Shown: positions 1 to 9,396, counted from the first letter of the stretch. The stretch is DNA of 64,000 nucleotides from Hyphomicrobiales bacterium (GCA_900473795.1 UCMT01000058.1:170709-234708), one strand, 5' to 3'. A program made the numbers and translations. Notes: generated by a model not told the origin, from the letters alone.

Positions 1-513
1 GAAAACGAGGTGGTTGCTGCGCACTTCCGCGGCCGCCGGCTCCATGACGCGGATGGCGACGACGGCGCCTGCCGGCGCGGCAAGTGCCCTGCGCCACGCC
101 TCGGTCTTCAGATCGACGGCCTGGATAAAGGCGCCATCCGGATAGCCGGCATAGATCCCATCGAGATCCGGCGACTGGGCGATGACTTCGCGCAGAAGCG
201 TGATCTTGTCGCCCAAGCGCTCCGGCGGCGGTACGAGGAAGGAATTGGCAATTGACGCGGTGAACCCGACGAGCGCTGTCGTGCGCCCGGACAGTATCCC
301 CATCCGGTCGACCAGTCGATCGGAAAAGGCGCGCATGTCGGCCTCGGCATTGACGAGGGCGGAATCCCGAGCCCGCCAGTAGCCGAAACCGACAAGCGTG
401 CCCGAAACGACGATCAGCAGGGCCGCCATTGCAAGGCCCAGCAGCGACCGCAGCGGCCTGGTCCACCCGGCCGCAGTGCTCTTGGCGACAGGGCCAACCG
501 ATTGTTCCGACAT
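1..513 (-). CDS. N-terminal part of a membrane-anchored sensor protein (truncated by window edge)
   Basis: An open frame starts at the ATG at 511-513 on the minus strand and runs off the left edge without a stop (171 codons visible). Residues about 20-46 form one hydrophobic segment (LLGLAMAALLIVV), followed by a soluble region with an acidic/helical stretch (NAEADMRAFSDRLVDRMG) and a Cache-like part (SPDLDGIYAGYPDGAF). This is the layout of an inner-membrane signalling protein with a periplasmic sensor domain, as in many rhizobial adenylate/guanylate cyclases or diguanylate cyclases. The output domain lies outside the window, so the class cannot be decided. It points away from pcaQ and shares no obvious operon with it. 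Confidence 0.7.
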   Translation of the reverse strand, partial: MSEQSVGPVAKSTAAGWTRPLRSLLGLAMAALLIVVSGTLVGFGYWRARDSALVNAEADMRAFSDRLVDRMGILSGRTTALVGFTASIANSFLVPPPERLGDKITLLREVIAQSPDLDGIYAGYPDGAFIQAVDLKTEAWRRALAAPAGAVVAIRVMEPAAAEVRSNHLVF

Positions 514-619
514 GCCTTGCCTCAAATCCAAAATGTGCTGATACAATCAACACTTACAGCCGAAGGAACAATATCAGGGACTGATAAACTCGTACAGCAA
601 GAGACGACCGGGCCTTCGC

Positions 620-1567
620 CTATTGCGGCGCGGCCGCTTGCATTGGCTTGCCCGAGACTTCGGCAGCCGCTTCGCGGATCGTCTGCATCAGAATGGCGAG
701 CGGCATGGAGGCAATGGCGTTGGCCCGCATCGTCAGTCCGACCGGACCCTTCGTCTCGCTGGTATCGATCGGTAGCGTCACCAGCATGCCGTCCTCGATA
801 TCGCCGGCGACAACGCCCCGCGAAATGATCCAGATGGCGTCGCTTGCCCGCACAAAGGCGCGGCCGAAGGAATCGGAGACGGTCTCGATCTGGTTCGGCA
901 GGCTGGCAATGCCGTTGGCGATCAGGAACCGCTCGACGAATGGCCGGATGATCGAGGCGCGTGTCGGCATCAGCACCGGATAGGTGCCAAGATCATCGAA
1001 TACCGAGCGTTTTGCCGAAAGCAGCGGATGCCCCTTGCGCACCACGAACACGACCTGCTCGGAATAGAGGTGCTCGAAGGAAAATCCCGTCATCTGGTCG
1101 GGTGCCGCCAGACGCCCCACCACGAGATCGAGATCGCCGATCCGCAACTGCTCCAGCAACACCGCATTCTCGCCGGTGACGATCTTGATGCGGCTGCCGG
1201 TCTCCTCCTTCAGGAATTGCGCCATGGCGCGCGGCATGATGCGGGTCGATACGGTCGGAAGTGCGCCCACGCGCACCGGAGGCCCCTCGCCGGCGCGCTC
1301 CTGCGAGACCGAATCCAGCCCCTGCCGAATGGCCGTCAGTGCCGCCCCCGCGTGCCGCAGGAAGGCCTCGCCGTAGCGGGTGATCTTGATGCCCCGGCCG
1401 TCGCGCTCGAACACGGCGACACCCAGCACCTCTTCCAATTCACGGATCGTCTTGGTCACGGCCGGCTGGCTGACATGTAGAAGGCCTGCCGCCTTCATAA
1501 CGCTCTTCTGGCGGGCGACCTCGACAAAGGTTTGCAAATGACGGAATTTCACACGGGCGTCTATCAT
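620..1567 (-). CDS. pcaQ: LysR-type activator PcaQ of the protocatechuate operon
   Basis: 315 residues with an N-terminal winged helix-turn-helix at about 8-65 (FVEVARQKSVMKAAGLLHVSQPAVTKTIRELEE) and a LysR effector-binding domain from about 95 onward (VRVGALPTVSTRIMP). It is transcribed divergently from pcaDCHGB, the arrangement known in Agrobacterium and Sinorhizobium, where PcaQ activates the operon in response to beta-carboxy-cis,cis-muconate. A dyad at 1576-1591 lies only a few bases upstream of its ATG, so autoregulation is likely. The identification as PcaQ rests on both sequence character and context; a different LysR paralogue in the same position would be unusual. Confidence 0.93.
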   Translation of the reverse strand: MIDARVKFRHLQTFVEVARQKSVMKAAGLLHVSQPAVTKTIRELEEVLGVAVFERDGRGIKITRYGEAFLRHAGAALTAIRQGLDSVSQERAGEGPPVRVGALPTVSTRIMPRAMAQFLKEETGSRIKIVTGENAVLLEQLRIGDLDLVVGRLAAPDQMTGFSFEHLYSEQVVFVVRKGHPLLSAKRSVFDDLGTYPVLMPTRASIIRPFVERFLIANGIASLPNQIETVSDSFGRAFVRASDAIWIISRGVVAGDIEDGMLVTLPIDTSETKGPVGLTMRANAIASMPLAILMQTIREAAAEVSGKPMQAAAPQ

Positions 1568-1575
1568 GAAAACTC

Positions 1576-1591
1576 ATAACTCAGAAGTTAA
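1576..1591. promoter_or_regulatory. Probable PcaQ binding site
   Basis: ATAACT-CAGA-AGTTAA is an imperfect dyad in the pcaQ/pcaD divergent spacer. It matches the form I recall for the published rhizobial PcaQ site (ATAACC-N4-GGTTAA). It lies about 70 bp upstream of pcaD and about 9 bp upstream of the pcaQ start codon. Confidence 0.7.
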
Positions 1592-1661
1592 TGATAGACG
1601 ATAAAATGTCATTTTACCTAACCAGATTAAAGTCCCAATCTGGCGGTGGAGGAAAGTTCCA

Positions 1662-2462
1662 GTGCAGTTTGCTCATATCAACGACGTCACGCTTCACTAC
1701 CAGATCATCGGAGCTGCCAATGACAAGCCGGTGCTTGTCTTTGCCAATTCGCTCGGCACCGATTTCCGCATCTGGCGGGACGTGATCGTGCGGTTCGCGG
1801 GCGATTTCGCCATCGTTCTCTACGACAAGCGCGGCCACGGCCTTTCCGATATCGGCGATGTCCCCTATTCGATGGATCTGCACGTTTCCGATCTCGCCGG
1901 CCTGCTCGATCTCTTGTCGGTGAAGCAGGCCATCGTCTGTGGCCTGTCGGTCGGGGGCTTGATCGCGCAAGGTCTCTATGCGACGCGACCGGAATTGGTG
2001 CGCGCGCTCATTCTCTGCGATACCGCCCACAAGATTGGCACCGTGGAATCATGGGCTTCGCGCATCGCGACCGTCGAGCAGAACGGTATCGGGAGTATCG
2101 CCGACGGCGTCCTCGAGAAATGGTTCACCCCCGCTTTCCGCCGGCCTGAAAACAACGCCTATCATGGCTACCGCAACATGCTCGTCCGCCAGCCCGTCAC
2201 CGGTTACACCGGTACCTGTGCGGCGATCCGCGATGCGGATTTCACCGAGGCCGCCAAACGCATCGCCGTGCCGACCCTCTGCATCGTGGGCGATCAGGAC
2301 GGCTCGACACCGCCCGACCTCGTTCTCTCGACCGCAAAGCTCATTCCCGGCGCCCGCTACGAGGTCATCCGCGATGCGGGTCATATTCCCTGTGTTGAAC
2401 AGCCGGAGGCGCTGACAGCCGTGCTGCGCGCCTTCATCGATATCGTCCTGTCAGGAGAGTAA
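1662..2462 (+). CDS. pcaD: 3-oxoadipate enol-lactonase
   Basis: 266-residue alpha/beta hydrolase that opens beta-ketoadipate enol-lactone to beta-ketoadipate in the cytoplasm. The triad is visible as Ser96 in GLSVGG, Asp211 in VGDQDG and His241 in AGHIP. The oxyanion strand FANSLGTD is near residue 28. The start codon is GTG at 1662, chosen because a strong GGAGGA Shine-Dalgarno sits at 1648-1653 and the N-terminus fits the family. It is the first gene of pcaDCHGB; pcaC begins 4 bp after its stop. Confidence 0.95.
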   Translation: MQFAHINDVTLHYQIIGAANDKPVLVFANSLGTDFRIWRDVIVRFAGDFAIVLYDKRGHGLSDIGDVPYSMDLHVSDLAGLLDLLSVKQAIVCGLSVGGLIAQGLYATRPELVRALILCDTAHKIGTVESWASRIATVEQNGIGSIADGVLEKWFTPAFRRPENNAYHGYRNMLVRQPVTGYTGTCAAIRDADFTEAAKRIAVPTLCIVGDQDGSTPPDLVLSTAKLIPGARYEVIRDAGHIPCVEQPEALTAVLRAFIDIVLSGE

Positions 2463-2466
2463 AGCC

Positions 2467-2871
2467 ATGAATGACGCCGCCGCGCCGACCGAACGCTACC
2501 GCCAGGGGATGACCACCCGTCGTGCGGTGCTTGGTGACCGCCATGTCGACCGGGCCCAATCCTCCACGACCGATTTCGACCGGCCCTTCCAGGAACTGAT
2601 CACGGAAGCCGCCTGGGGCAACCTCTGGTCGCGGCCGACCTGGACGAAGCGCGAGCGTTCGATGGTGACGATCGCCCTGCTTGCTGCCCTCGGCCATGAC
2701 GAGGAAGTCGCCATGCATGTGCGGGCAACGGCCAACACCGGCGCCAGCCGCGCCGACATCGCCGAAGCGCTTCTTCACGTGGCGATCTATGCCGGTGTGC
2801 CCGCTGCCAATCGCGCGATCAAGATTGCCAAGCAGGTTTTCGAACAGATGGACGCCGAACAGGGAGCCTGA
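2467..2871 (+). CDS. pcaC: 4-carboxymuconolactone decarboxylase
   Basis: 134 residues, the normal length for stand-alone PcaC, with the helical AhpD-like fold. Typical motifs are [31 protein letters not shown] and the H(V/T)RA segment around residue 80 ([16 protein letters not shown]). It decarboxylates gamma-carboxymuconolactone to beta-ketoadipate enol-lactone, the substrate of PcaD. It lies 4 bp after pcaD and 11 bp before pcaH in one operon. In some bacteria PcaC and PcaD are fused (PcaL); here they are separate. Confidence 0.95.
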   Translation: MNDAAAPTERYRQGMTTRRAVLGDRHVDRAQSSTTDFDRPFQELITEAAWGNLWSRPTWTKRERSMVTIALLAALGHDEEVAMHVRATANTGASRADIAEALLHVAIYAGVPAANRAIKIAKQVFEQMDAEQGA

Positions 2872-2882
2872 GGAAAAGCGAA

Positions 2883-3632
2883 ATGTCCGACCTTTCCAAC
2901 AAGAAACCCGAGACCGGCGCGTTTTTCCAGCGCGACCGCGCCTGGCATGCACCGGCGCTGACGCCGGGCTACAAGACCTCCGTGCTGCGCTCGCCGCAAA
3001 AGGCGCTGCTCTCGCTCGACGGCACGATTTCGGAGATCACCGGCCCGGTCTTCGGCCATTCCATCCTCGGCGAACTCGACAACGACCTCATCCACAACTT
3101 CGCCAAGCCCGGCGAGAGCGCAATCGGCGAGCGTATCATCGTCCACGGCCGCGTGCTCGATGAACGCGGCAAGCCGGTCCCCGGCGCGCTGCTCGAATTC
3201 TGGCAGGCCAATGCGGGCGGGCGCTACCGCCACAAGAAGGAGACCTATCTCGCGCCGCTGGACCCTAATTTCGGCGGCTGCGGCCGCACCATCACAGACG
3301 AGGATGGCGGCTACCGTTTCCGCACCATCAAGCCCGGTCCCTATCCCTGGCCGAACGGCGTCAACGACTGGCGCCCAGCCCATATCCACTTCTCGGTCTT
3401 CGGCCATGGTTTTGCCCAGCGGCTGATCACGCAGATGTATTTCGAGGGCGACCCGATGATCTGGAAATGTCCCATCGTCACAACGATCCCGGACCGTCGC
3501 GCCATCGAGCACCTGATCGCGCCGCTCGACTGGGCCAATACCATTCCAATGGATGCGCGCGCCTACAAGTTCGACATCGTGCTGCGCGGCCGCCGCTCGA
3601 CGCTGTTTGAAAACCGGCTGGAGGGCAACTGA
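2883..3632 (+). CDS. pcaH: Protocatechuate 3,4-dioxygenase beta subunit
   Basis: 249 residues of the intradiol dioxygenase family. It carries the non-heme Fe(III) ligand set of the beta subunit: Tyr in GGRYRHK, Tyr in PGPYPWP and two His in RPAHIHF. The N-terminal PCDO_beta segment ([20 protein letters not shown]) is present. It forms the catalytic hetero-oligomer with PcaG and cleaves protocatechuate to beta-carboxy-cis,cis-muconate. Its TGA overlaps the ATG of pcaG (TGATG at 3630-3634), indicating translational coupling for stoichiometric subunits. Confidence 0.96.
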   Translation: MSDLSNKKPETGAFFQRDRAWHAPALTPGYKTSVLRSPQKALLSLDGTISEITGPVFGHSILGELDNDLIHNFAKPGESAIGERIIVHGRVLDERGKPVPGALLEFWQANAGGRYRHKKETYLAPLDPNFGGCGRTITDEDGGYRFRTIKPGPYPWPNGVNDWRPAHIHFSVFGHGFAQRLITQMYFEGDPMIWKCPIVTTIPDRRAIEHLIAPLDWANTIPMDARAYKFDIVLRGRRSTLFENRLEGN

Positions 3633-4246
3633 TGGTGCAGGATCTCGGCTACCTCAAGGAATCGCCGTCGCAGACCGCCGGCCCCTACGTCCATATCGGC
3701 TGCACGCCCAATTTCGCCGGCATCACCGGCGTGTATGAGGCTGACCTCGGCGCCGCCATGGTCAATGACAAGACGCTCGGCGAACGCATTACGATCCGCG
3801 GCCGCGTCATCGATGGCGCCGGCACGCCGCTGAAGGATGCGCTTGTGGAAATCTGGCAGGCCGATGCGGGCGGCCTCTACAACAGCCCGTCCGAACTGCG
3901 CGGTGCCGCCGATCCCAATTTCTCCGGCTGGGGCCGCTGCCCGACCAGCGCCGACGAAGGCGTCTTCACCTTCGAAACGGTCAAACCCGGACGCGTACCC
4001 TATAAGGACGGGCGCAGGATGGCGCCGCATATCACCTTTTGGATCGTCGCACGCGGCATCAATATCGGACTGCACACCCGCATGTATTTTGCCGACGAGC
4101 CGGAGGCCAATGCCGAAGATCCACTGCTTGTGCGCATCGAACACCGCCATCGCGTCGCGACACTGGTCGCGCCGCGCGAGGGCTCTATCTATACGTTCGA
4201 CATTCATCTTCAGGGCGAGAAGGAAACCGTCTTTCTCGACATCTAG
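3632..4246 (+). CDS. pcaG: Protocatechuate 3,4-dioxygenase alpha subunit
   Basis: 204 residues, homologous to PcaH but without a complete set of iron ligands, as expected of the structural alpha subunit. Recognisable segments are SPSQTAGPYVHIG near the N-terminus, LVEIWQADAGGLY, and MAPHITFWIVARG in place of the HxH metal motif (one His only). The start overlaps the pcaH stop. It is followed by about 280 bp of intergenic repeat before pcaB. Confidence 0.95.
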   Translation: MVQDLGYLKESPSQTAGPYVHIGCTPNFAGITGVYEADLGAAMVNDKTLGERITIRGRVIDGAGTPLKDALVEIWQADAGGLYNSPSELRGAADPNFSGWGRCPTSADEGVFTFETVKPGRVPYKDGRRMAPHITFWIVARGINIGLHTRMYFADEPEANAEDPLLVRIEHRHRVATLVAPREGSIYTFDIHLQGEKETVFLDI

Positions 4247-4247
4247 G

Positions 4248-4466
4248 GCATTTCCAGGAAAAGTGTGAAACGGGTTTCCGTCCGGAAATGCTTAAAAACA
4301 AGGGCGTCTTCGTGACTCCGAAACACAGTACACGGCAGTATCGGGAATACCCCCTCTGTCACTTCGTGACATCTCCCCCTCAAGGGGGGGACATCGGGAG
4401 CAAGAGGCCCGCGCCACGCCAATCTCCCCACTTGAGGGGGAGATGCCCGGCAGGGCAGAGGGGGGT
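4248..4466. repeat. Rhizobial intergenic mosaic (RIME-like) repeats inside the pca operon
   Basis: Two palindromic modules fill the pcaG-pcaB gap. The first (4248-4291) is bounded by GCATTTCC and its complement GGAAATGC. The second (4351-4466) carries CCCCTCTGTCACTTCGTGAC, CTCCCCCTCAAGGGGGGG and later CTCCCCACTTGAGGGGGAG. They resemble RIME/BIME-type elements that I recall as frequent between genes in Rhizobium and Agrobacterium. They may form strong hairpins in the pca transcript. Confidence 0.6.
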
Positions 4467-4523
4467 CAGACGGCCACTGTCGTGCAGAAAAACGCAAACG
4501 CTCCAGGGATCTGGGGGGAAGAT

Positions 4524-5585
4524 ATGACCGCCTCCGTCTTCGATCATCCGTTTCTCTCGGGCCTGTTGGGCGACGAGGAAATTGCCGCCTTCTTCTCGGT
4601 GGACGCAGACATCCGCGCCATGCTCTCGTTCGAGGCGGCGCTCGCAAAAGCACAGGCCAAACAAGGGATCGTACCTGCCGAGGCAGCGGCACGCATCGCC
4701 GAGGTCTGCGGCAACTTCCTGCCCGATGTCCTGGCCCTGCGGCGCGCAACCGCGACAGACGGCGTGGTGATCCCCGAACTTGTCCGCCAGTTGCGCAAGG
4801 CGATCGGCGGAGATGCCGCCGAAAAGCTGCATTTCGGCGCCACCAGCCAGGATGTGATCGACACCAGCCTGATGCTGCGCCTGACATCGGTTTGCCGGCT
4901 CCTGTGCAGCCGTCTGGACAAGCTTCGCGCGGCTTTCGAAGAGATCAACCGGCAGTGGGGCGCAAACCCGCTGATGGCCCGGACGCGCATGCAGGCGGCA
5001 ATTGCCATCAGGGTTTCGGATCGCGTCAACGCGTGGAGCGCACCGCTCGCCAGCTACGAGGACCGGCTGGAGCGAATGGCCGTCGTGTCCTTCCCGCTGC
5101 AGTTCGGTGGCGCTGCCGGCACCCTCGAAAAGCTGGGCGACAAGGCTGGCACTGTGCGCGCTGCCCTTGCCGAACATCTCGGCCTCGCCGATCATCCGCA
5201 GTGGCAAAGCCAGCGGACCACGATCGCCGACCTCGCCCATATCCTGTCCTTGATCTCAGGCAGCCTTGGAAAATTCGGTCAGGACATCGCGCTGTTGGCG
5301 CAGGCAGGCGATGAGATCGAGTTGTCGGGTGGTGGCGGCTCCTCGGCCATGCCGCACAAGCAGAATCCGGTGGCTGCCGAAGCGCTGGTCGCGCTCGCCC
5401 GCTTCAATGCCGTACAGCTTTCCGGCATTCACCAGTCGATGGTTCACGAGCAGGAACGCTCCGGTGCCGCCTGGACGCTCGAATGGATGATCCTGCCGCA
5501 AATGGCCATCGCCTGCGGCGCGAGCCTGCGGTTAGCTTCCACACTCGTTGGGCAGATCAAGCGGCTTGGTGCGGCGGGAGGTTAG
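4524..5585 (+). CDS. pcaB: 3-carboxy-cis,cis-muconate cycloisomerase
   Basis: 353 residues of the fumarase/aspartase superfamily. It contains the superfamily signature GSSAMPHKQNPV near residues 273-284, the HFGATSQDVIDT segment around 110-122 and the RTRMQAA helix. It converts beta-carboxy-cis,cis-muconate to gamma-carboxymuconolactone, linking PcaHG to PcaC. The ATG at 4524 is preferred over an upstream in-frame start because GGGGGGAAG lies just before it and the family begins at about this residue; the upstream extension runs into the repeat. It is the last gene of the operon. Confidence 0.93.
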   Translation: MTASVFDHPFLSGLLGDEEIAAFFSVDADIRAMLSFEAALAKAQAKQGIVPAEAAARIAEVCGNFLPDVLALRRATATDGVVIPELVRQLRKAIGGDAAEKLHFGATSQDVIDTSLMLRLTSVCRLLCSRLDKLRAAFEEINRQWGANPLMARTRMQAAIAIRVSDRVNAWSAPLASYEDRLERMAVVSFPLQFGGAAGTLEKLGDKAGTVRAALAEHLGLADHPQWQSQRTTIADLAHILSLISGSLGKFGQDIALLAQAGDEIELSGGGGSSAMPHKQNPVAAEALVALARFNAVQLSGIHQSMVHEQERSGAAWTLEWMILPQMAIACGASLRLASTLVGQIKRLGAAGG

Positions 5586-5709
5586 TTTCGCAGAGGCGTC
5601 AGTTCGCGAAAAGGATGTCCGTCTCCCCTCATACCCGCCCTCGTGGAGGGTATCCAGCGCGCCCAAGTCCTTGGGCGCTAGGAAGCCCTTACACGCGATG
5701 GACATAGCG

Positions 5710-5748
5710 TCACCCTCACTACCGGCACAAGGCCGGTAATGAGGGTGA
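5710..5748. terminator. Hairpin between convergent pcaB and helicase genes
   Basis: TCACCCTCACTACCGGC and GCCGGTAATGAGGGTGA form a 17-bp stem with one C/A mismatch around a 5-nt loop. It lies between two convergently transcribed genes, so it may stop both transcripts. There is no long T-run, and the flanking sequence (AGCGCGCCCAAGTCCTTGGGCGCT at 5656-5679) is also palindromic, so a repeat element is the alternative. Confidence 0.45.
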
Positions 5749-5854
5749 AATATGAGCGGCTTCGCCGATCCTCTGCCCTGTAGCTCTCACGACTACGCAG
5801 GTTTTGATCCGTGCGACGGAGCAGCTATTGCTGTTCAGCGAAAAGCGAGAAGCC

Positions 5855-7750
5855 TCAGTTCGCTTTGTTCTTGAACGGCTTGCGCTTGGCACCCTCGGCG
5901 CCCGGCTTGTCGAACTTCGGCTTTTCGAATTTCGGCTTTCCAGGCTTCTTGCTCCAAGGCTTGGCATCGGTCTTTTCCGAAGCGCGATGGTCGGCACCGG
6001 CAAAATCCGGCTTTGCATCGAATTTGCGCTTCGGTTTGCCTTCGCCCTTCCAATCGGGCTTCCCGGCCTTCTTGCCCGCAAACGGCGCGCCGCGCGATCC
6101 GCCGGAAAGGTCCGGCATGCCGTCGAGCTGCCTGACCTGGATGCCCTTTTCGAGCGCCAGTTTCGGCCCGATCGCTTCGACGAAACGATCCACCCAGTCG
6201 CGGGCGATCTCGACATAGGTCTCCTCGGCCTGCATCTTGATGGCGCCGATTTCCTGCTTGGTGATGCGGCCGATGCGGCAAAGCATCGGAATCAGCCAGC
6301 GCGGCTCGACATTCTGCTTGCGGCCGGCCGACAGCGAGAACCACACACTGTCGCCGAAATCGCCGCGCGGCGCCCTCGGCTCGCCACGCTCCGGCCGATC
6401 GCCCCGATCGCCGCGATCTGCCGACGGCGTGAACGATGGCGTATCCATCAGATCCTCCGGCGCCGAGCGCCCGGCCCGCGACAGCCGCACGAACGCCGCC
6501 GCAACCTGTTCGGCACCGTGCTTTTCCAGAAGCTCGCGGACGAACTCCTGCTCTTCCTCGCGGATCGCTTCCTCGAAGGCTGGGTCGGCCAGAATACGCT
6601 CGTCGTCGCGGCGGGTCACCTCGTCGGCCGACGGCGGCTTTGCCCAGGTGGGCGTGATATTGGCGTCGCGCAACAGCCGCTCGGCCTTGCGGCGGGCGCT
6701 ATTCGGCACGATCAGCGCGCTGACGCCCTTGCGGCCGGCGCGGCCCGTGCGACCGCTGCGGTGCAGCAGCGTTTCGGGGTTCGTCGGCAGGTCGGCGTGG
6801 ATGACCAGTTCAAGGCCGGGCAGATCGATGCCGCGCGCCGCAACGTCGGTCGCAATGCAGACCCGCGCACGCCCGTCGCGCATCGCCTGCAGCGCGTGGG
6901 TTCGCTCGTTCTGGCTAAGCTCGCCCGACATGGCGACGACCGAGAAACCGCGGTTGTTGAAGCGGGCCGTCAGGTGATTGACGGCCGCACGGGTCGAACA
7001 GAACACCAGGGCGTTGCGTGCCTCGTAGAAGCGCAGGACGTTGATGATCGCGTTCTCGCGATCCGCTGGCGCAACGGTCAGCGCGCGGTATTCGATGTCG
7101 AGATGCTGCTTCTGCTCAGCCTGCGTGGAGATACGGACAGCGTCGCGCTGGTAGCTCTTGGCAAGATTGGCGATCGAGCGCGGCACGGTCGCGGAAAACA
7201 TCAAGGTGCGGCGCTCGGCCGGCGCTTCCTCGAGGATGAATTCCAGGTCCTCGCGAAAGCCGAGGTCGAGCATCTCGTCGGCCTCGTCGAGAACGACGGC
7301 CTTCAGCGCCGACATGTCGAGAGCATTGCGGCGGATATGGTCGCAAAGACGCCCCGGTGTCCCGACAACGATATGCGCGCCGCGCTCGAGCGCCCGCCTT
7401 TCGCTGCGCATGTCCATGCCGCCGACGCAGGAGGCAACCGTGGCGCCTGTCAATTCGTACAGCCATTCCAGTTCGCGCTTGACCTGCAGGGCGAGTTCCC
7501 GGGTCGGAGCCACGGCCAGCGCCAGCGGCGCGCCGGCTTGCGCGAAACGCTCCCGGCCGTCAAGCAGCGTCGAGGCGAGTGCGAGGCCGAAGGCCACCGT
7601 CTTGCCGGATCCCGTCTGCGCCGACACCAGCGCATCGCGACCCTCCAGTTCGGCACCGAGAACCGCCTTCTGGACCGGGGTCAATTCGGAATAGCCGCGC
7701 TTCGTCAACGCCTGAGCGATCGCCGGAGCGATGCTGTCGAACTCTGTCAT
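5855..7750 (-). CDS. DEAD-box ATP-dependent RNA helicase with DbpA-type RNA-binding domain
   Basis: 631 residues with a full set of helicase motifs in order: Q motif (YSELTPVQKAV), I (AQTGSGKT), Ia (PTRELA), II (DEAD), III (SAT), V (ATDVAARGID) and VI (HRSGRTGRAGR). A DbpA RNA-binding domain follows (about 470-545, from DSVWFSLSAGRKQNVEP). The tail of about 70 residues is very rich in Lys, Gly, Pro and Phe and probably binds RNA non-specifically. The architecture is that of the DeaD/CsdA family used in ribosome assembly and cold adaptation. It is monocistronic. The exact orthologue (DeaD versus DbpA) is not resolved. Confidence 0.92.
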   Translation of the reverse strand: MTEFDSIAPAIAQALTKRGYSELTPVQKAVLGAELEGRDALVSAQTGSGKTVAFGLALASTLLDGRERFAQAGAPLALAVAPTRELALQVKRELEWLYELTGATVASCVGGMDMRSERRALERGAHIVVGTPGRLCDHIRRNALDMSALKAVVLDEADEMLDLGFREDLEFILEEAPAERRTLMFSATVPRSIANLAKSYQRDAVRISTQAEQKQHLDIEYRALTVAPADRENAIINVLRFYEARNALVFCSTRAAVNHLTARFNNRGFSVVAMSGELSQNERTHALQAMRDGRARVCIATDVAARGIDLPGLELVIHADLPTNPETLLHRSGRTGRAGRKGVSALIVPNSARRKAERLLRDANITPTWAKPPSADEVTRRDDERILADPAFEEAIREEEQEFVRELLEKHGAEQVAAAFVRLSRAGRSAPEDLMDTPSFTPSADRGDRGDRPERGEPRAPRGDFGDSVWFSLSAGRKQNVEPRWLIPMLCRIGRITKQEIGAIKMQAEETYVEIARDWVDRFVEAIGPKLALEKGIQVRQLDGMPDLSGGSRGAPFAGKKAGKPDWKGEGKPKRKFDAKPDFAGADHRASEKTDAKPWSKKPGKPKFEKPKFDKPGAEGAKRKPFKNKAN

Positions 7751-7940
7751 ATGTTTGTCTTTCGGAATTCGGCTGCCGTGCGCGTCGGTCGATGAGGAAG
7801 AGCGCAGTCACCGCGGCCAGCACGTCGCAGGCCAATACATGCGCGCCCTCTTACTGTGCCCGGCACGAATTGTACAGAGCGGAACGCGCCGGCCGGGGAA
7901 AACGCGACAAGGCAAGGCTCGGCAAAGGCCGAATGCAGGA

Positions 7941-7971
7941 GCAGCCATGCATCGTCCGAATGCATGGCTGC
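7941..7971. repeat. 12-bp perfect inverted repeat hairpin
   Basis: GCAGCCATGCAT - 7-nt loop - ATGCATGGCTGC lies downstream of the TadG-like gene and upstream of the helicase gene, both on the minus strand. It could end the TadG-like transcript, but a clear U-run on that strand is absent. Confidence 0.5.
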
Positions 7972-8004
7972 GTATGCTTTATCGCCTCTGCTGTGGTTGG
8001 AAAC

Positions 8005-9396
8005 TCAGCTCGTCAGGCGCGGTGAGCGCACGACCTTGTTGAACAGGGTCTTCATCGCCGCTTCGATGCCTTCCGTCGGGCTCACTTCGAAGTAGAAGCC
8101 GGGCGAAGCGCAGGCCTGCATGCGCGTTCCAATTTCCGACTGGAAGGGCTTGATCCAGCTATTGTACCAGCTGTTGTTCGGCAGCGGCAGATAGGTGGTG
8201 TAGAGAACGGCAATCTTGATGCCGCGGTCCTTCAGCGTCTGGCAGTAGGTGATGTCGATCGGCTCCTGGCAGCGTGTGCCCGTCAGCTTCTTCGTGCAGC
8301 CCTTCGGCTTGTTGCTGTCCCCCACTCCGTCAGAAACGAAGAAGACGATCTTCTCCGGGCTCGCTGAACTCGTGCCATTGCCCGGCGTTCCGATCTCGGC
8401 ATTGATCTTGGTCAGCGCGTTGTCGAAGCTCGTCTGCTGGTCGTTGTTGTAGCCCTGGTAGGGAATGCTCATCAGCTTGATGTTCGAGGTGCCGGCCTTC
8501 ACCTTCGTCAGGTCGGCGGTCAGTGCCGCAACCTTCAGGAGCTTCACGTCCACCGCCGTTTCGCCGAATGTATAGGCGGCCATCCGGAACTGGTTGGAAT
8601 AGCTCTGCGTCCGCTCGGCCTCCAGCGTCAGCGCCGCGACGGCCTTTGCCACAACATCGATACGGATGGTGATGCCGTTGTTGCGGGCAACGAAATAGTT
8701 GCTGCTAGTGTTGATCACGCCCTTTTCCGAGACGATGTGGCAGGCGAAGGCGCAGTTTCTCGAGCCGCTGTCCGACACTTTCTCCGTCGCCTTGATCATG
8801 TTGTTGACATCGGTCGGTGTCGCGGCGACCCCCATGGATGGCGTGTTGTCGAGCAGCATGTAAAAATCCATGAAAGACTGCGACTGGTAGGTGGCCGTCG
8901 CCTTGCCGGAGACCGTAATGCTCTCCTTGCCGATCACGCGCAGGAACGATGTCTTCAAGGTCGCCTGATAGGTCAGTTCGGCATTGATGTCCTTGCCGCT
9001 TTTTCTGACCGAAGCGTTCACGGTGTCGATCTTCAGATCCGCCGCAGCCTCCGGATCATACTGGGGGCTTCCCGTATCCATTTGCGCGTCGAACAGCGCC
9101 TCGGCTTCCGCTTCGCTGAGCGGAACGGGGCCATCCTGCGACATGTTGATCGCCTGCGCGACGCCGGCGGACTTTTCCGCGATTGCGCCCACGACGGCGG
9201 CATCGGCAGCGTTCTGAAGCTGCGCCTTGAGCTCCATGGCACGGGCGAAGTCGATGGCCATCCCGGCACAACCAAGAAGGGGAACGATAGCGATGGCGCC
9301 CATCACGGCAAAATTGCCCGACCGATCCGCAAAGAGTCTTTTCACGATACGCACTATGGTCACCCCGCCCCCGCTGCGTGGCCGACTGCCCCGCAT
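8005..9396 (-). CDS. TadE/TadG-like pilus-assembly protein with von Willebrand factor A domain
   Basis: 463 residues. The N-terminus shows a Flp-pilus Tad-type membrane segment (DRSGNFAVMGAIAIVPLLGCAGMAIDFARA), followed by the LQNAADAA motif typical of TadG-like proteins. From about residue 180 there is a vWA-like domain beginning FYMLLDNTPSMG with a DxTxS-like metal site; a second vWA segment is VFFVSDGVGD. It is expected to be inner-membrane anchored with the vWA domain outside. No other tad genes are nearby, so it is an orphan, as is common in rhizobia. The annotated start is the longest; an internal GTG near residue 12 or 15 is possible. Confidence 0.85.
   Translation of the reverse strand: MRGSRPRSGGGVTIVRIVKRLFADRSGNFAVMGAIAIVPLLGCAGMAIDFARAMELKAQLQNAADAAVVGAIAEKSAGVAQAINMSQDGPVPLSEAEAEALFDAQMDTGSPQYDPEAAADLKIDTVNASVRKSGKDINAELTYQATLKTSFLRVIGKESITVSGKATATYQSQSFMDFYMLLDNTPSMGVAATPTDVNNMIKATEKVSDSGSRNCAFACHIVSEKGVINTSSNYFVARNNGITIRIDVVAKAVAALTLEAERTQSYSNQFRMAAYTFGETAVDVKLLKVAALTADLTKVKAGTSNIKLMSIPYQGYNNDQQTSFDNALTKINAEIGTPGNGTSSASPEKIVFFVSDGVGDSNKPKGCTKKLTGTRCQEPIDITYCQTLKDRGIKIAVLYTTYLPLPNNSWYNSWIKPFQSEIGTRMQACASPGFYFEVSPTEGIEAAMKTLFNKVVRSPRLTS

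Noticed and set aside
5804..7795. A 663-codon plus-strand open frame antisense to the helicase
   Set aside because: The minus-strand protein has all DEAD-box motifs; the plus frame is a codon-bias shadow with arginine/alanine-rich low complexity.
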